Positions 52,702 through 62,170 of a stretch of DNA of 64,000 nt are shown here, piece by piece. The notes below the pieces were generated by a model. The model had not been told where the DNA came from, searched no databases, and saw only the letters and a program-made list of their open reading frames with translations. The translations under genes and the position numbers were made by a program. Each line of letters begins with the position of its first letter. Positions within the stretch are counted from its first letter, which is position 1. This stretch comes from Streptomyces bungoensis (lineage in GTDB: Bacteria; Actinomycetota; Actinomycetes; Streptomycetales; Streptomycetaceae). The DNA lies in assembly GCF_001514215.1 (NCBI RefSeq), contig NZ_KQ948852.1, forward strand, positions 492,456 through 556,455. The letters are read 5' to 3'.

Positions 52702-54240
52702 ATGCTGCTGACCCGGCTCGCCGAGGTGTCCGGGGAGGTCGCCGCGACGGCGGCCCGATCCCGCAAGACCGACCTGCTCGCGGAGCTGTTCCGGGAGGCG
52801 GAGGCGGACGACGTGCCGATCGTCATCCCCTACCTGGCCGGACGGCTCCCCCAGGGCCGGCTCGGCGTGGGCTGGAAGGTGCTCGGCCGGCCGGTCCCGC
52901 CGGCCACCGAGCCCTCCCTGACGGTGCGCGAGGTGGACGCCCGGCTGACCGAGCTGGGCAAGGTCTCCGGTCCCGGCGCGCAGGCCGAGCGGATCCGGAT
53001 CGTCGGTGAGCTGATGGGCGGCGCCACCGAGGCGGAGCAGCGATTCCTGCTCGGTCTGCTCACCGGCGAGGTCCGGCAGGGCGCGCTGGACGCCGTCGCG
53101 GTGGAGGGCCTCGCGCGGGCGACCGGCGCGGACCCGGCGGACGTACGGCGGGCGGTGATGCTCGCCGGGTCGCTGCAGACGGTGGCACGGGCCCTGCTCG
53201 CCGAGGGGCCCGCGTCCCTGGAGCGGTTCCGGCTGACCGTCGGCCGCCCGGTGCTGCCGATGCTCGCGCACAGCGCCTCCTCGGTCGCCGAGGCGGTGGA
53301 CAAGCTCGGCGCCTGCGCGGTGGAGGAGAAGCTGGACGGCATCCGGGTGCAGGTCCACCGCGACGGCGCCGCCGTGCGGATCCACACCCGCACCCTGGAC
53401 GACATCACCGACCGGCTGCCGGAGGTCACCGCCGCCGTGCTGGGGCTGGCGGGAGAGCGGTTCATCCTGGACGGCGAGGTGATCTCCTTCGACGGGGACG
53501 GCCGGCCCCGCTCCTTCCAGGAGACGGCGGGCCGGGTCGGCTCGCGGACGGACGTGGCGAGGGCCGCCGCCGAGGTGCCCGTCTCCCCCGTCTTCTTCGA
53601 CGTCCTCGTGGTCGACGGCCGGGACCTGCTCGACCTGCCCTTCGCCGAGCGCCACGCGGAGCTGGCCCGGCTGGTGCCCGGCCCGATGCGGGTGCGCCGC
53701 ACCGTGGTGTCCGGCCCCGGGGACACCCCCGAGGCGGAGCGCTTCCTCGCCGCCACCCTGGCCCGGGGCCACGAGGGCGTGGTCGTCAAGGCCCTGGACG
53801 CCCCCTACAGCGCGGGCCGGCGCGGTGCCGCGTGGCTGAAGGTGAAGCCCGTGCACACCCTCGACCTGGTCGTGCTCGCCGCCGAGTGGGGCCACGGGCG
53901 GCGCACCGGCCGGCTGTCCAACCTGCACCTGGGCGCGCGCACCGAGGACGGCGGCTTCGCGATGCTCGGCAAGACCTTCAAGGGCATGACCGACGCGATG
54001 CTCGCCTGGCAGACCGAGCGGCTGGCGGAGCTGGCCGTGGAGGAGCACGGCTGGGGGGTGCGGGTGCGCCCCGAACTCGTCGTGGAGATCGCCTACGACG
54101 GCCTGCAGCGCTCCTCCCGCTACCCGGCCGGGGTCACCCTGCGCTTCGCGCGCGTCGTGCGGTACCGGGAGGACAAGCGGCCCGGGGAGGCCGACACCGT
54201 GGAGGCCGTGCTGGCGGCCCACCCGGGGGTCGGGCCGTGA
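52702..54240 (+). CDS. ATP-dependent DNA ligase
   Basis: This 512-residue ligase has an N-terminal DNA-binding domain (about 1-190; KTDLLAELFREAEADDVPIVIPYLAGRLPQ in parts), the adenylation motif EEKLDGIRVQ with K210 as nucleotidyl acceptor, motif III FILDGEVISF, motif IV EGVVVKALDAPY and motif V AAWLKVKP, then an OB-fold. It resembles the LigB-type ligases of mycobacteria (about 507 residues). It overlaps the NUDIX gene by 4 nt. It is likely accessory to the NAD-dependent LigA. Confidence 0.94.
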   Translation: MLLTRLAEVSGEVAATAARSRKTDLLAELFREAEADDVPIVIPYLAGRLPQGRLGVGWKVLGRPVPPATEPSLTVREVDARLTELGKVSGPGAQAERIRIVGELMGGATEAEQRFLLGLLTGEVRQGALDAVAVEGLARATGADPADVRRAVMLAGSLQTVARALLAEGPASLERFRLTVGRPVLPMLAHSASSVAEAVDKLGACAVEEKLDGIRVQVHRDGAAVRIHTRTLDDITDRLPEVTAAVLGLAGERFILDGEVISFDGDGRPRSFQETAGRVGSRTDVARAAAEVPVSPVFFDVLVVDGRDLLDLPFAERHAELARLVPGPMRVRRTVVSGPGDTPEAERFLAATLARGHEGVVVKALDAPYSAGRRGAAWLKVKPVHTLDLVVLAAEWGHGRRTGRLSNLHLGARTEDGGFAMLGKTFKGMTDAMLAWQTERLAELAVEEHGWGVRVRPELVVEIAYDGLQRSSRYPAGVTLRFARVVRYREDKRPGEADTVEAVLAAHPGVGP

Positions 54241-54710
54241 CGGCCCGGGCGGCGAGGCGCAGCGCGGGACTGCTGCTGTTCCGGCGCACCGGCGACGGAC
54301 TCCAGGTGCTGCTCGGCCACATGGGCGGGCCGTACTTCGCGAAGAAGGACGCGGGCGCCTGGACGGTGCCCAAAGGCGAGTACGAGCCGGACGAGCCGGC
54401 CCGGGAGGCGGCGTGGCGGGAGTTCCGGGAGGAGCTGGGGCTGGCGCCGCCCGAGGGGGAGGCCGTACCGCTCGGCGAGGTCGTCCAGGCGGGCGGCAAG
54501 ACCGTCACGGTGTGGGCGGTGGAGGGGGACCTCGACCCGGACGCGATCGAACCCGGCACCTTCACCATGGTGTGGCCGCCCCGGTCCGGGCAGGTGCGGG
54601 AGTTCCCGGAGCTGGACCGGGTGGCGTGGTTCGGTCTCGACCGGGCCCGTGCGGTGATCATCACGGCGCAGGCGGCGTTTCTGGACCGGCTGGCGGAGCA
54701 CTCGGGCTGA
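54237..54710 (+). CDS. NUDIX hydrolase
   Basis: This 157-residue protein has the Nudix box GEYEPDEPAREAAWREFREE (G-x5-E-x7-REFREELG) near residue 45. It starts at GTG 54237, overlapping the ligase stop (GTGA), so translation is coupled. Substrate specificity cannot be read from the sequence; pairing with an ATP-dependent ligase is a frequent arrangement in Streptomyces. Confidence 0.92.
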   Translation: MTARAARRSAGLLLFRRTGDGLQVLLGHMGGPYFAKKDAGAWTVPKGEYEPDEPAREAAWREFREELGLAPPEGEAVPLGEVVQAGGKTVTVWAVEGDLDPDAIEPGTFTMVWPPRSGQVREFPELDRVAWFGLDRARAVIITAQAAFLDRLAEHSG

Positions 54711-54785
54711 ACAGGGGCCTACGCGTTGCGACGGGCGCGGTCGCGCGCGAAGGTCGAAGCAAGCCCGCTCCCAGGGAGGTCAGCC

Positions 54786-56171
54786 ATGCCCATCGCGACG
54801 GTGAACCCGGCGACCGGCGAGACGCTCAAGACGTACGAGGCCATGGGCGAGGAGGAGCTGGAACGCCGGCTCCAGCTCGCGGAGGCCACGTTCCGCACGT
54901 ACCGGACGACCGGCTTCGCCGAGCGCTCCCGCCTGCTCGACAAAGCCGCCGACCTGCTGGACGAGGACCAGCGGGAGATCGGCCGGATCATGACCACCGA
55001 GATGGGCAAGCCGGTCAAGCAGGCCCGCGCGGAGGCCGCCAAGTGCGCCAAGGCGATGCGCTGGTACGCCGAGCGCGCCGAGGGGCTGCTGGCCGAGGAG
55101 GAGCCCGACGAGACCGACGTGCGGGACTCCGGCGCCTCCCGGGTCCGGGTCCGCTACCGCCCGCTCGGCCCCGTGCTCGCGGTCATGCCGTGGAACTTCC
55201 CGCTGTGGCAGGTGATCCGCTTCGCGGCGCCCGCGCTGATGGCCGGCAACGTGGGGCTGCTCAAGCACGCCTCCAACGTGCCGCAGACCGCGCTGTACCT
55301 GGAGGACCTGTTCCACCGGGCCGGCTTCCGGGAGGGCTGCTTCCAGACGCTGCTGATCGGCTCGGCGGCGGTGGACGACGTCCTGCGCGACGAGCGGGTG
55401 AAGGCCGCGACGCTCACGGGCAGCGAGCCGGCCGGGCGGGCGGTCGCCTCCACCGCCGGCGAGATGATCAAGAAGACGGTGCTGGAGCTGGGCGGCAGCG
55501 ACCCGTACGTGGTGATGCCCTCCGCCGACCTGGACCGGGCGGCGCGGGTGGCGGTGACCGCGCGCGTGCAGAACAACGGGCAGTCGTGCATCGCCGCCAA
55601 GCGCTTCATCGTGCACACCGACGTCTACGACGCCTTCGCCGAGCGGTTCGTCGCGGGCATGCGGGCGCTGAAGGTCGGCGATCCGCTGGAGGAGGACACC
55701 GAGGTCGGGCCCCTCGCCAGCGAGCAGGGGCGGGCCGACATCGAGGAGCTCGTCGACGACGCCCGGCGCACGGGGGCCGAGGTGCTGTGCGGCGGGGAGC
55801 GGCCGGACGGGCCGGGCTGGTTCTACCCGCCGACCGTGCTGGCCGGGATCACCCGGGAGATGCGCATCCACCGCGAGGAGGCGTTCGGCCCGGTGGCCAC
55901 GCTGTACCGGGCCGGCGACCTGGACGAGGCGCTGCTCATCGCCAACGACTCGCCGTTCGGACTGAGTTCGAACGTGTGGACGCGGGACGAGACGGAGGTG
56001 GAGCGGTTCGCGCGGGACCTGGAGGCCGGCGCGGTGTACGTCAACGGCATGACCGCCTCGCACCCGGCGTTCCCGTTCGGCGGGGTGAAGCGCTCGGGGT
56101 ACGGGCGTGAGCTGTCCGGGCACGGAATCCGCGAGTTCTGCAACATCACCACGGTTTGGCAGGGTGCGTGA
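54786..56171 (+). CDS. Aldehyde dehydrogenase (succinate-semialdehyde type)
   Basis: This 461-residue NAD(P)-dependent dehydrogenase has PWNFPLWQVIRFAAPALMAGN, LTGSEPAGRAVASTAG, the catalytic Glu in LELGGSDPYVV and catalytic Cys268 in NNGQSCIAAKRF. The pattern is nearest to the succinate-semialdehyde dehydrogenase group (GabD/Sad). AGGGAGG precedes the ATG. No GABA aminotransferase is nearby. Confidence 0.92.
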   Translation: MPIATVNPATGETLKTYEAMGEEELERRLQLAEATFRTYRTTGFAERSRLLDKAADLLDEDQREIGRIMTTEMGKPVKQARAEAAKCAKAMRWYAERAEGLLAEEEPDETDVRDSGASRVRVRYRPLGPVLAVMPWNFPLWQVIRFAAPALMAGNVGLLKHASNVPQTALYLEDLFHRAGFREGCFQTLLIGSAAVDDVLRDERVKAATLTGSEPAGRAVASTAGEMIKKTVLELGGSDPYVVMPSADLDRAARVAVTARVQNNGQSCIAAKRFIVHTDVYDAFAERFVAGMRALKVGDPLEEDTEVGPLASEQGRADIEELVDDARRTGAEVLCGGERPDGPGWFYPPTVLAGITREMRIHREEAFGPVATLYRAGDLDEALLIANDSPFGLSSNVWTRDETEVERFARDLEAGAVYVNGMTASHPAFPFGGVKRSGYGRELSGHGIREFCNITTVWQGA

Positions 56172-56197
56172 CCACCTCGCGGCTACCATCCCGTTCT

Positions 56198-56428
56198 GTG
56201 AACCGCGAAGTGACTCTGCCTCTGATCGTCGACGACCGCGGTACGTTGCAGGTGGCCGCGGCCGACGTGAGTAAGTTGTTGCGGACCGTCGGCGGGCGGT
56301 GGCTGCACCTGGTCGAGGCCGGGGAACAGCTCGACGAGGACACCGTGGCCGCGCTGACCATCGAGCTGGCCAAGCTCGCGGATCGCATCGACGTGGCGTG
56401 CATCGCGCACAGCAGCGGAGCGCCGTAG
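56198..56428 (+). CDS. DUF6213 small protein
   Basis: This 76-residue protein (VNREVTLPLIVDDRGTLQVA start, LADRIDVACIAHSS end) matches the short DUF6213 family of Streptomyces, function unknown. It starts at GTG 56198 with no ribosome-binding site; TACCAT at 56184-56189 would start transcription at about the GTG, so the mRNA is probably leaderless. Confidence 0.75.
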   Translation: MNREVTLPLIVDDRGTLQVAAADVSKLLRTVGGRWLHLVEAGEQLDEDTVAALTIELAKLADRIDVACIAHSSGAP

Positions 56429-56670
56429 AGGGCCGGTCGTGCGGCCGCGGGCGTGCGGCGCCGCGCCCGCGGTCGCGCCGTACCGGGGCACCGTTCCCCG
56501 CCCGTCCCGCGCCCCTTCGGTGACCTGCCTCGCCGTGGATCGTCCCTGACCGCGTGTCACCGGTTCGGAGTAACCCGACGCGAGATCGTCGCCCCCACGG
56601 GTGAACCTGGGTGGACCACCTTCTGACCGGCGGGCGAAAGCCTGCCGGACGGCGAAAGCAGGGACGGCTC

Positions 56671-57732
56671 ATGGCGACTTTGTGCAGACCCTCGGTGTCC
56701 GTACCGGAACACGTGATCACGATGGAGGAGACGCTCGAGCTGGCACGTACGCACCACGCGGACCACCCCCAGCTCCCGCTGGCGCTCCGGCTCATCGAGA
56801 ACACGGGCGTCCGCACCCGCCACATCGTGCAGCCCATCGAGGAGACCCTGAAGCACCCCGGCTTCGAGGACCGCAACAAGCTCTACGAGGCCGAGGCCAA
56901 GGCCCGCGTCCCCGCGGTGATCCAGCGGGCGCTGGACGACGCGGAACTCCTGACCTCCGACATCGACGTCATCATCTACGTGTCGTGCACGGGCTTCATG
57001 ATGCCCTCGCTGACCGCGTGGCTGATCAACGAGATGGACTTCCAGAGCACCACCCGGCAGCTCCCCATAGCCCAGCTGGGCTGTGCGGCCGGCGGTGCGG
57101 CCATCAACCGGGCCCACGACTTCTGCTCGGCCTACCCGGAGGCCAACGCGCTCATCGTGGCCTGCGAGTTCTGCTCGCTGTGCTACCAGCCGACCGACCT
57201 CGGCGTGGGCTCGCTGCTGTCCAACGGCCTGTTCGGCGACGGCATCGCCGCGGCCGTGGTGCGCGGGCAGGGCGGCACCGGCGTCAGACTCGAGCGCAAC
57301 GGGTCGTACCTGATACCCAAGACCGAGGACTGGATCGCGTACGACGTGCGCGCCACCGGCTTCCACTTCCTGCTGGACAAGCGGGTGCCCACGACGATGG
57401 AGCCGCTCGCCCCGGCCCTGCAGGACCTGGCCGGCACGCACGGCTGGAACGCCTCCGAGCTGGACTTCTACATCATCCACGCCGGCGGGCCCCGAATACT
57501 CGACGACCTCAGCAAGTTCCTGAAGGTCGAGCCGCACGCGTTCCGGTTCAGCCGGTCCACGCTCACCGAGTACGGGAACATCGCCAGCGCCGTCGTCCTG
57601 GACGCGCTGCGCCGCCTGTTCGACGAGGGCGGTGCCGAGCCCGAGGCGCGCGGGCTGCTGGCCGGCTTCGGTCCCGGCATCACCGCCGAGATGACCGTCG
57701 GCCGCTGGGCCCAGGGGAACGGGGGGGCCTGA
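56671..57732 (+). CDS. rppA: Type III polyketide synthase (1,3,6,8-tetrahydroxynaphthalene synthase)
   Basis: This 353-residue chalcone-synthase-fold enzyme condenses five malonyl-CoA units to THN. The catalytic triad is Cys138 (AQLGCAAGG), His270 (YIIHAGG) and Asn303 (YGNIASA); Cys106 (VSCTGF) is typical of THN synthases. It ends at GRWAQGNGGA, about 20 residues shorter than the 372-374-residue RppA proteins of S. griseus and S. coelicolor as I recall them, losing only the variable tail. It overlaps the P450 gene by one base (TGATG). Upstream, GGCGAAAGC occurs twice (56633, 56651) and CCTGC/GCAGG can pair next to the ribosome-binding site. Confidence 0.95.
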   Translation: MATLCRPSVSVPEHVITMEETLELARTHHADHPQLPLALRLIENTGVRTRHIVQPIEETLKHPGFEDRNKLYEAEAKARVPAVIQRALDDAELLTSDIDVIIYVSCTGFMMPSLTAWLINEMDFQSTTRQLPIAQLGCAAGGAAINRAHDFCSAYPEANALIVACEFCSLCYQPTDLGVGSLLSNGLFGDGIAAAVVRGQGGTGVRLERNGSYLIPKTEDWIAYDVRATGFHFLLDKRVPTTMEPLAPALQDLAGTHGWNASELDFYIIHAGGPRILDDLSKFLKVEPHAFRFSRSTLTEYGNIASAVVLDALRRLFDEGGAEPEARGLLAGFGPGITAEMTVGRWAQGNGGA

Positions 57733-58946
57733 TGGCCGAGGAGACCCTCACCGAGACCCCGCCCCCGATCCGGCACTGGCCGGCCCTCGACCTGACCGGG
57801 ACGGACTTCGACCCGGTGCTGGCCGAGCTGATGGAGGAGGGCCCGGTCACCCGCATCCAGCTGCCCAACGGCGAGGGCTGGGCGTGGCTGGTCACCCGGT
57901 ACGACGACGTGCGCACGGTGGCCAACGACCCCCGCTTCAGCCGGGAGGCGGTCATGGGCCGCCAGGTCACCCGGCTCGCCCCGCACTTCATCCCCGACCG
58001 GGGAGCGGTCGGCTTCCTCGACCCGCCCGACCACACGCGGCTGCGCCGCTCGGTGGCCGCCGCGTTCACCGCCAAGGGCGTGGAGCGCATCCGCGACCGG
58101 GCACGCGCCCTGCTGGACGAACTGGTCGACGAGATGCTGCAGGACGGGCCGCCCGCCGACCTGACGAGTGCGGTGCTCAGCCCGTTCCCGATCGCGGTCA
58201 TCTGCGAGCTGATGGGCGTCCCGGCCGCCGACCGGCACGCCATGCACACCTGGACGCAGCTGATCCTTTCCTCCGCGCACGGCAAGGAGGTCAGCGAGAA
58301 GGCCAAGCGCGAGATGAGCGCCTACTTCTCCGATCTCGTCGGGCTGCGTGAGAACAGCACGGCCGAGGACGTCACCTCGCTGCTCGGCGCCGCCGTGGGC
58401 CGGGGCGAGGTGACCCTGGAGGAGGCCGTCGGCCTCGCCGTCCTCCTCCAGATCGGCGGCGAGGCGGTCACCAACAACAGCGGCCAGATGTTCCATCTGC
58501 TGCTGAGCCGCCCCGAGCTGGCCGAACGCCTGCGCTGCGAACCGGGGATCCGGCCCCGGGCCATCGACGAACTGCTGCGCTACATCCCGCACCGCAACGC
58601 CGTCGGCCTGTCCCGGATCGCCCTGGAGGACGTGGAGATCGCGGGCGCGCGCATCCGCGCCGGCGACGTGGTCTACGTCTCCTACCTGGCCGCCAACCGC
58701 GACCCGGACGTCTTCCCGGACCCGGAGGACATCGACTTCTCCCGCAGCCCCAACCCGCACGTGGCGTTCGGCTTCGGCCCGCACTACTGCCCCGGCGGCA
58801 TGCTGGCCCGGCTGGAGTCGGAACTCCTCGTGGACGCCCTGCTGGACCGGGTGCCGGGCCTGAGACTCGCCGTGCCCCCGAACCAGGTGCCCTTCCGCAA
58901 GGGCGCGTTGATCCGGGGCCCCGAGTCCCTGCCGGTTGCCTGGTGA
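57732..58946 (+). CDS. Cytochrome P450, CYP158A-like (flaviolin coupling)
   Basis: This 404-residue P450 has haem Cys353 in FGFGPHYCPGGMLARLE, ExxR in IDELLRYI and the I-helix IGGEAVTNNSGQ, where Ala245 stands in place of the usual acid/threonine pair, exactly as in CYP158A2 of S. coelicolor. That enzyme couples flaviolin into dimers and trimers. The context rppA - P450 - cupin equals the S. coelicolor SCO1206-1208 set. It starts within the rppA stop and its stop is 7 nt before the cupin gene. Confidence 0.93.
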   Translation: MAEETLTETPPPIRHWPALDLTGTDFDPVLAELMEEGPVTRIQLPNGEGWAWLVTRYDDVRTVANDPRFSREAVMGRQVTRLAPHFIPDRGAVGFLDPPDHTRLRRSVAAAFTAKGVERIRDRARALLDELVDEMLQDGPPADLTSAVLSPFPIAVICELMGVPAADRHAMHTWTQLILSSAHGKEVSEKAKREMSAYFSDLVGLRENSTAEDVTSLLGAAVGRGEVTLEEAVGLAVLLQIGGEAVTNNSGQMFHLLLSRPELAERLRCEPGIRPRAIDELLRYIPHRNAVGLSRIALEDVEIAGARIRAGDVVYVSYLAANRDPDVFPDPEDIDFSRSPNPHVAFGFGPHYCPGGMLARLESELLVDALLDRVPGLRLAVPPNQVPFRKGALIRGPESLPVAW

Positions 58947-58953
58947 GCGGACC

Positions 58954-59475
58954 ATGACGGAGTCCGAGGGACTGCTCGTGCCGCCGGGCCACGGCCGTGT
59001 CGTGGAGACACCCGCCCAGCGCGTGACGTTCAAGGTCACCGGCACGCACTCGCGCATGGCCTCCACCTTCGAGGTGGAGGTCCCGCCGGGCTTCGACGTC
59101 GGCGCCCATGTCCACGCCCGGAGCGAGGAGTTGTTCTACGTCCTCGAGGGCGAGCTGGACGTCCTCGCCTTCGAGCCCCGCATCCGCACGCCCGACAACT
59201 GGCAGAAGTGGGAGTCGAGTTCGGGCAGCAGGGTGGTCCGGGCCACCCCCGGCACGGTCATCGTCGTGCCGCCCGGCTGCCCGCACGCCTTCGCCAACCC
59301 CACGGGCACACCGGCGAAGATGTTCTTCCAGACGTCCCCGCCGCCGGACCACGAGCGCTACTTCGAGGAGCTGCTGGAGATCCTGCGCGGCGACGGCCCG
59401 CCGGACCAGGAGGCGATCGAGGCGCTGCGGGTGAAGTACGACATCGAACAGCTCACCCCGCTGAAGCACGGGTGA
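58954..59475 (+). CDS. Cupin-domain quinone-forming oxygenase, MomA-like
   Basis: This 173-residue cupin has GAHVHARSEELFYVLEGELDVL (metal-binding H-x-H...E) and VVPPGCPHAFANPTGTPAK with the second histidine. In rppA clusters this protein oxidises THN to flaviolin. It is third in the operon. A strong terminator follows at 59503-59538. Confidence 0.88.
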   Translation: MTESEGLLVPPGHGRVVETPAQRVTFKVTGTHSRMASTFEVEVPPGFDVGAHVHARSEELFYVLEGELDVLAFEPRIRTPDNWQKWESSSGSRVVRATPGTVIVVPPGCPHAFANPTGTPAKMFFQTSPPPDHERYFEELLEILRGDGPPDQEAIEALRVKYDIEQLTPLKHG

Positions 59476-59502
59476 GACCGCCGGACCGCGGTGAGAGCGG
59501 TG

Positions 59503-59538
59503 GCCGGAGGGGCGCGGAGGCACCCGCGCCCCTCCGGC
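59503..59538. terminator. Strong bidirectional terminator hairpin
   Basis: GCCGGAGGGGCGCGG (59503-59517) is perfectly complementary to 59524-59538, a 15-bp stem with a 6-nt loop, between the convergent cupin and acyl-CoA dehydrogenase genes. Confidence 0.9.
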
Positions 59539-59539
59539 G

Positions 59540-60766
59540 CTACCGGATCGGCATCCCCGACAGGGTCCGCGCGATCACCAGCCGCTGGATCTCGCTCGTG
59601 CCCTCGAAGATCGTGTAGATGGCGGCGTCCCGGTGCATCCGCTCGACGGGGTACTCACGGGTGTACCCGTTCCCGCCCAGGATCTGGACCGCCTGGGCGG
59701 TCACCTTCTTCGCCGTCTCGCTGGCGAACAGCTTCGACATCGACCCCTCGGCGGCGGTGAACGGCTTGCCGCTGACCGCCATCCAGGACGCCCGCCACAC
59801 CAGCAGCCGCGCCGCGTCGATCTGCGTGCGCATGTCCGCCAGCTGGAAGGCGACCCCCTGGTTGTCGATGATCGGGCGCCCGAACTGCTCCCGGGTCTTC
59901 GCGTAGTCGAGGGCGACCTCGTAGGCGGCCCGGGCGGTGCCGACCGCCATCGCGCCGACCGCCGGCCGCGAGGCCTCGAACGTCGCCATGGCCGCGTTCT
60001 TCACCCGCTCGCCGCCCTGCCGGGCCCTCTCCCGGGCGCGGGCGAGCCGCTCGTCCAGCTTCTCCTTGCCGCCGAGCAGGCAGGAGCCGGGGACGCGCAC
60101 GCCGTCGAGGACGACCTCGGCGGTGTGCGAGGCGCGGATGCCGTGCTTCTTGAACTTCTGCCCCTGGGTGAGCCCGGGCGTACCCGGCGGGACGATGAAG
60201 GAGGCGTGACCCTTGGACCCCAGCTCCGGGTCGACGACGGCCACGACGACGTGGACGTTGGCGATGCCGCCGTTGGTCGCCCAGGTCTTCGTGCCGTTGA
60301 TCACCCACTCGTCCTTGGCCTCGTCGTACACCGCGCGCGTGCGCATGGAGGCCACGTCGGAGCCGGCGTCCGGCTCGGAGGAGCAGAAGGCCGCGACCTT
60401 CACGTCGCTCGGGTCGCCGTACATCTGCGGGATCCAGGTGCCGATCTGTTCCTCGGTTCCGTTGGCGAGAACGCCCACGGCGGCGAGGCCGGTGCCCACA
60501 ATGGACAGGGCGATGCCCGCGTCGCCCCAGAAGAGCTCCTCCATGGCCATCGGGATGCCGAGGCCGGTGGGGTCGAAGTACTGCTGCGCGTAGAAGTCGA
60601 GGGAGTAGATGCCGACCTTCGCGGCCTCCTGGATGACCGGCCAGGGAGTCTCCTCACGCTCGTCCCATTCGGCGGCCGCGGGGCGGATGACGTCGGCCGC
60701 GAAGCCGTGCAGCCAGTCCCGGACCTCCTTCTGTTCGTCGTTGAGCTCCATGGTGAACTCGGCCAT
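59540..60766 (-). CDS. Acyl-CoA dehydrogenase
   Basis: This 408-residue enzyme shows [64 protein letters not shown] and [22 protein letters not shown], with the catalytic glutamate in FEGTSE. It should oxidise a straight or short-branched acyl-CoA. It is divergent from a TetR regulator; a 19-bp palindrome overlaps its inferred transcription start, so repression by that regulator is likely. Confidence 0.93.
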   Translation of the reverse strand: MAEFTMELNDEQKEVRDWLHGFAADVIRPAAAEWDEREETPWPVIQEAAKVGIYSLDFYAQQYFDPTGLGIPMAMEELFWGDAGIALSIVGTGLAAVGVLANGTEEQIGTWIPQMYGDPSDVKVAAFCSSEPDAGSDVASMRTRAVYDEAKDEWVINGTKTWATNGGIANVHVVVAVVDPELGSKGHASFIVPPGTPGLTQGQKFKKHGIRASHTAEVVLDGVRVPGSCLLGGKEKLDERLARARERARQGGERVKNAAMATFEASRPAVGAMAVGTARAAYEVALDYAKTREQFGRPIIDNQGVAFQLADMRTQIDAARLLVWRASWMAVSGKPFTAAEGSMSKLFASETAKKVTAQAVQILGGNGYTREYPVERMHRDAAIYTIFEGTSEIQRLVIARTLSGMPIR

Positions 60767-60803
60767 GTCCCCTCCAGTGGCAGCACGTGCGGTGGTACTA
60801 GTG

Positions 60804-60853
60804 GTGTTACTAGCGGTAACACGAGTCTGTTACCGACCAGTAGGAAAAGTCAA
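60804..60853 (-). promoter_or_regulatory. Promoter and TetR-type operator
   Basis: For the dehydrogenase, TTGACT (60853-60848), an 18-nt spacer and CAGACT (60829-60824) fit a sigma-70-type promoter. The palindrome GTGTTAC-TAGCG-GTAACAC (60804-60822) covers the start site. A partial copy (TGTTACCGAC) lies next to it at 60829 onward. The neighbouring TetR protein is the likely binder. Confidence 0.65.
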
Positions 60854-60949
60854 CTCCTGATGACCCCTCGGCATCCCGTTCGATGTCAGGGCCATGGACA
60901 GTGTTAGTTTGCGCTGGCGTCACCGAATCAGCACGGGTGGGGAGAGCAC

Positions 60950-61594
60950 ATGGACACCACACAGCGGACCGATCAGCAGCGGTCCGCCGACCGCCGACGG
61001 CGCGAGCTGCTGGAGGCCGCGGACCGGGTGGTGCTGCGCGACGGCCCGCAGGCGTCGATGAACGCGATCGCCGCGGAGGCGGGGATCACCAAGCCGATCC
61101 TCTACCGACACTTCGGCGACAAGGGCGGCCTCTACGCGGCCCTGGCCACACGGCACACGGACGCGCTCCTGGCCTCCCTGCGCGCCGCGCTGGACGCTCC
61201 CGCCGACCGTCGCGAGCGGGTCGAGGCCACCCTGGACACCTACCTCGCGGCGATCGAGGCGCGCCCCCAGGTGTACCGGTTCCTGATGCACCCGGCCGAG
61301 GGCAGCGCGGGCGGCGACCACGGCTTCGACGTCGGCAAGCACTCGGCCCCGCTGCTGCGGCGGATGGGCGAGGAACTGGCGCAGGTCATCGAGGAGCGGC
61401 TCGACCTGGGGCCGGGAAGCCAGCAGCTGGCGCGGGTGTGGGGGCACGGGATCGTCGGCATGATGCACGCGGCCGGCGACTGGTGGCTGGGCGAACGCCC
61501 CTGTTCCCGCGCCGAACTGGTCCGCTCCCTCGCGGACCTGCTGTGGGGCCGGCTCGCGGCGGCCGGGGACCGGGTGGGGGGTCCCGGGTTCTGA
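60950..61594 (+). CDS. TetR-family transcriptional regulator
   Basis: This 214-residue regulator has the TetR helix-turn-helix at about 18-65 (RRRELLEAADRVVLRDGPQA, AIAAEAGITKPILYRHFGDKGGLYAAL in parts) and a ligand domain with RPQVYRFLMHPAEG and GMMHAAGDWWLGERPCSRAELV. It is divergent from acyl-CoA dehydrogenase and probably senses an acyl-CoA. Its last 30 codons belong to a duplicated segment repeated downstream. Confidence 0.92.
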   Translation: MDTTQRTDQQRSADRRRRELLEAADRVVLRDGPQASMNAIAAEAGITKPILYRHFGDKGGLYAALATRHTDALLASLRAALDAPADRRERVEATLDTYLAAIEARPQVYRFLMHPAEGSAGGDHGFDVGKHSAPLLRRMGEELAQVIEERLDLGPGSQQLARVWGHGIVGMMHAAGDWWLGERPCSRAELVRSLADLLWGRLAAAGDRVGGPGF

Positions 61595-62170
61595 CGGTCC
61601 TTCGTCACCCCGCGGACGCATCAGCCCGCGTCGCGCGGCGATCCGCGGCCGGGTAGCGACCCCGCGCCGCGAGGGCCGTTTCCCACCCGCGCAGGCTCCG
61701 GACCCCGGCGCCCCGGGACCGTACGGGTCCCGGGCTCCGACGGCCGCTTGTCACCCCCACCCGACCTCGCCGCGCGCTTCCCCGCACCCGTGACCGGGGG
61801 CCGTCCGCGCGGTGCCGTCGCGCCCGGCGGTCCGCCGCAGCAGCCTGCGGGTGTGGTGGCGGGGAGGGCCCGCCCCTTTCCCGTTTCCCGCGCCGAGACG
61901 GTCCTGTGCGGAGCTGCTGCGGGTCAGCTCGCGGCGGCCGCAGACCGAGGGGGAGGTCCCGGGTTCCGACGCTCCTTCGTCACCCGTGCACCCGCCGGAC
62001 CGCGTCGCGCGGCAAACCGGGAGGGACCCCGCGCTCCGACGGCCGTTCCCCACCGCAGACACGCCGGACCCCGCCGCCCGGTGACCCGGGACCGTACGGG
62101 CACCCGGGCGCTACGGCGGCCGTCCGTCACCCGGTAACGCGCCCGACCTCGTCGCGCGCTTCCCCCCGCT
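61496..62170. repeat. Degenerate tandem duplication of the tetR 3' end and flank
   Basis: The tetR 3' end (from about 61496) and the following 240 nt recur about 374 bp downstream (from about 61870). In the second copy the translated remnant RAETVLCGAAAGQLAAAADR-GGGPGF aligns with the TetR end RAELVRSLADLLWGRLAAAGDR-VGGPGF. A shorter motif with the pattern CCCGGG-CTCCGACGG-CCTTCGTCACCC recurs four times (about 61581, 61734, 61958, 62104). The array fills the 532-nt gap 61595-62126 and runs into the 3' end of def, supplying its last codons. No other gene is seen in the gap. Confidence 0.75.
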
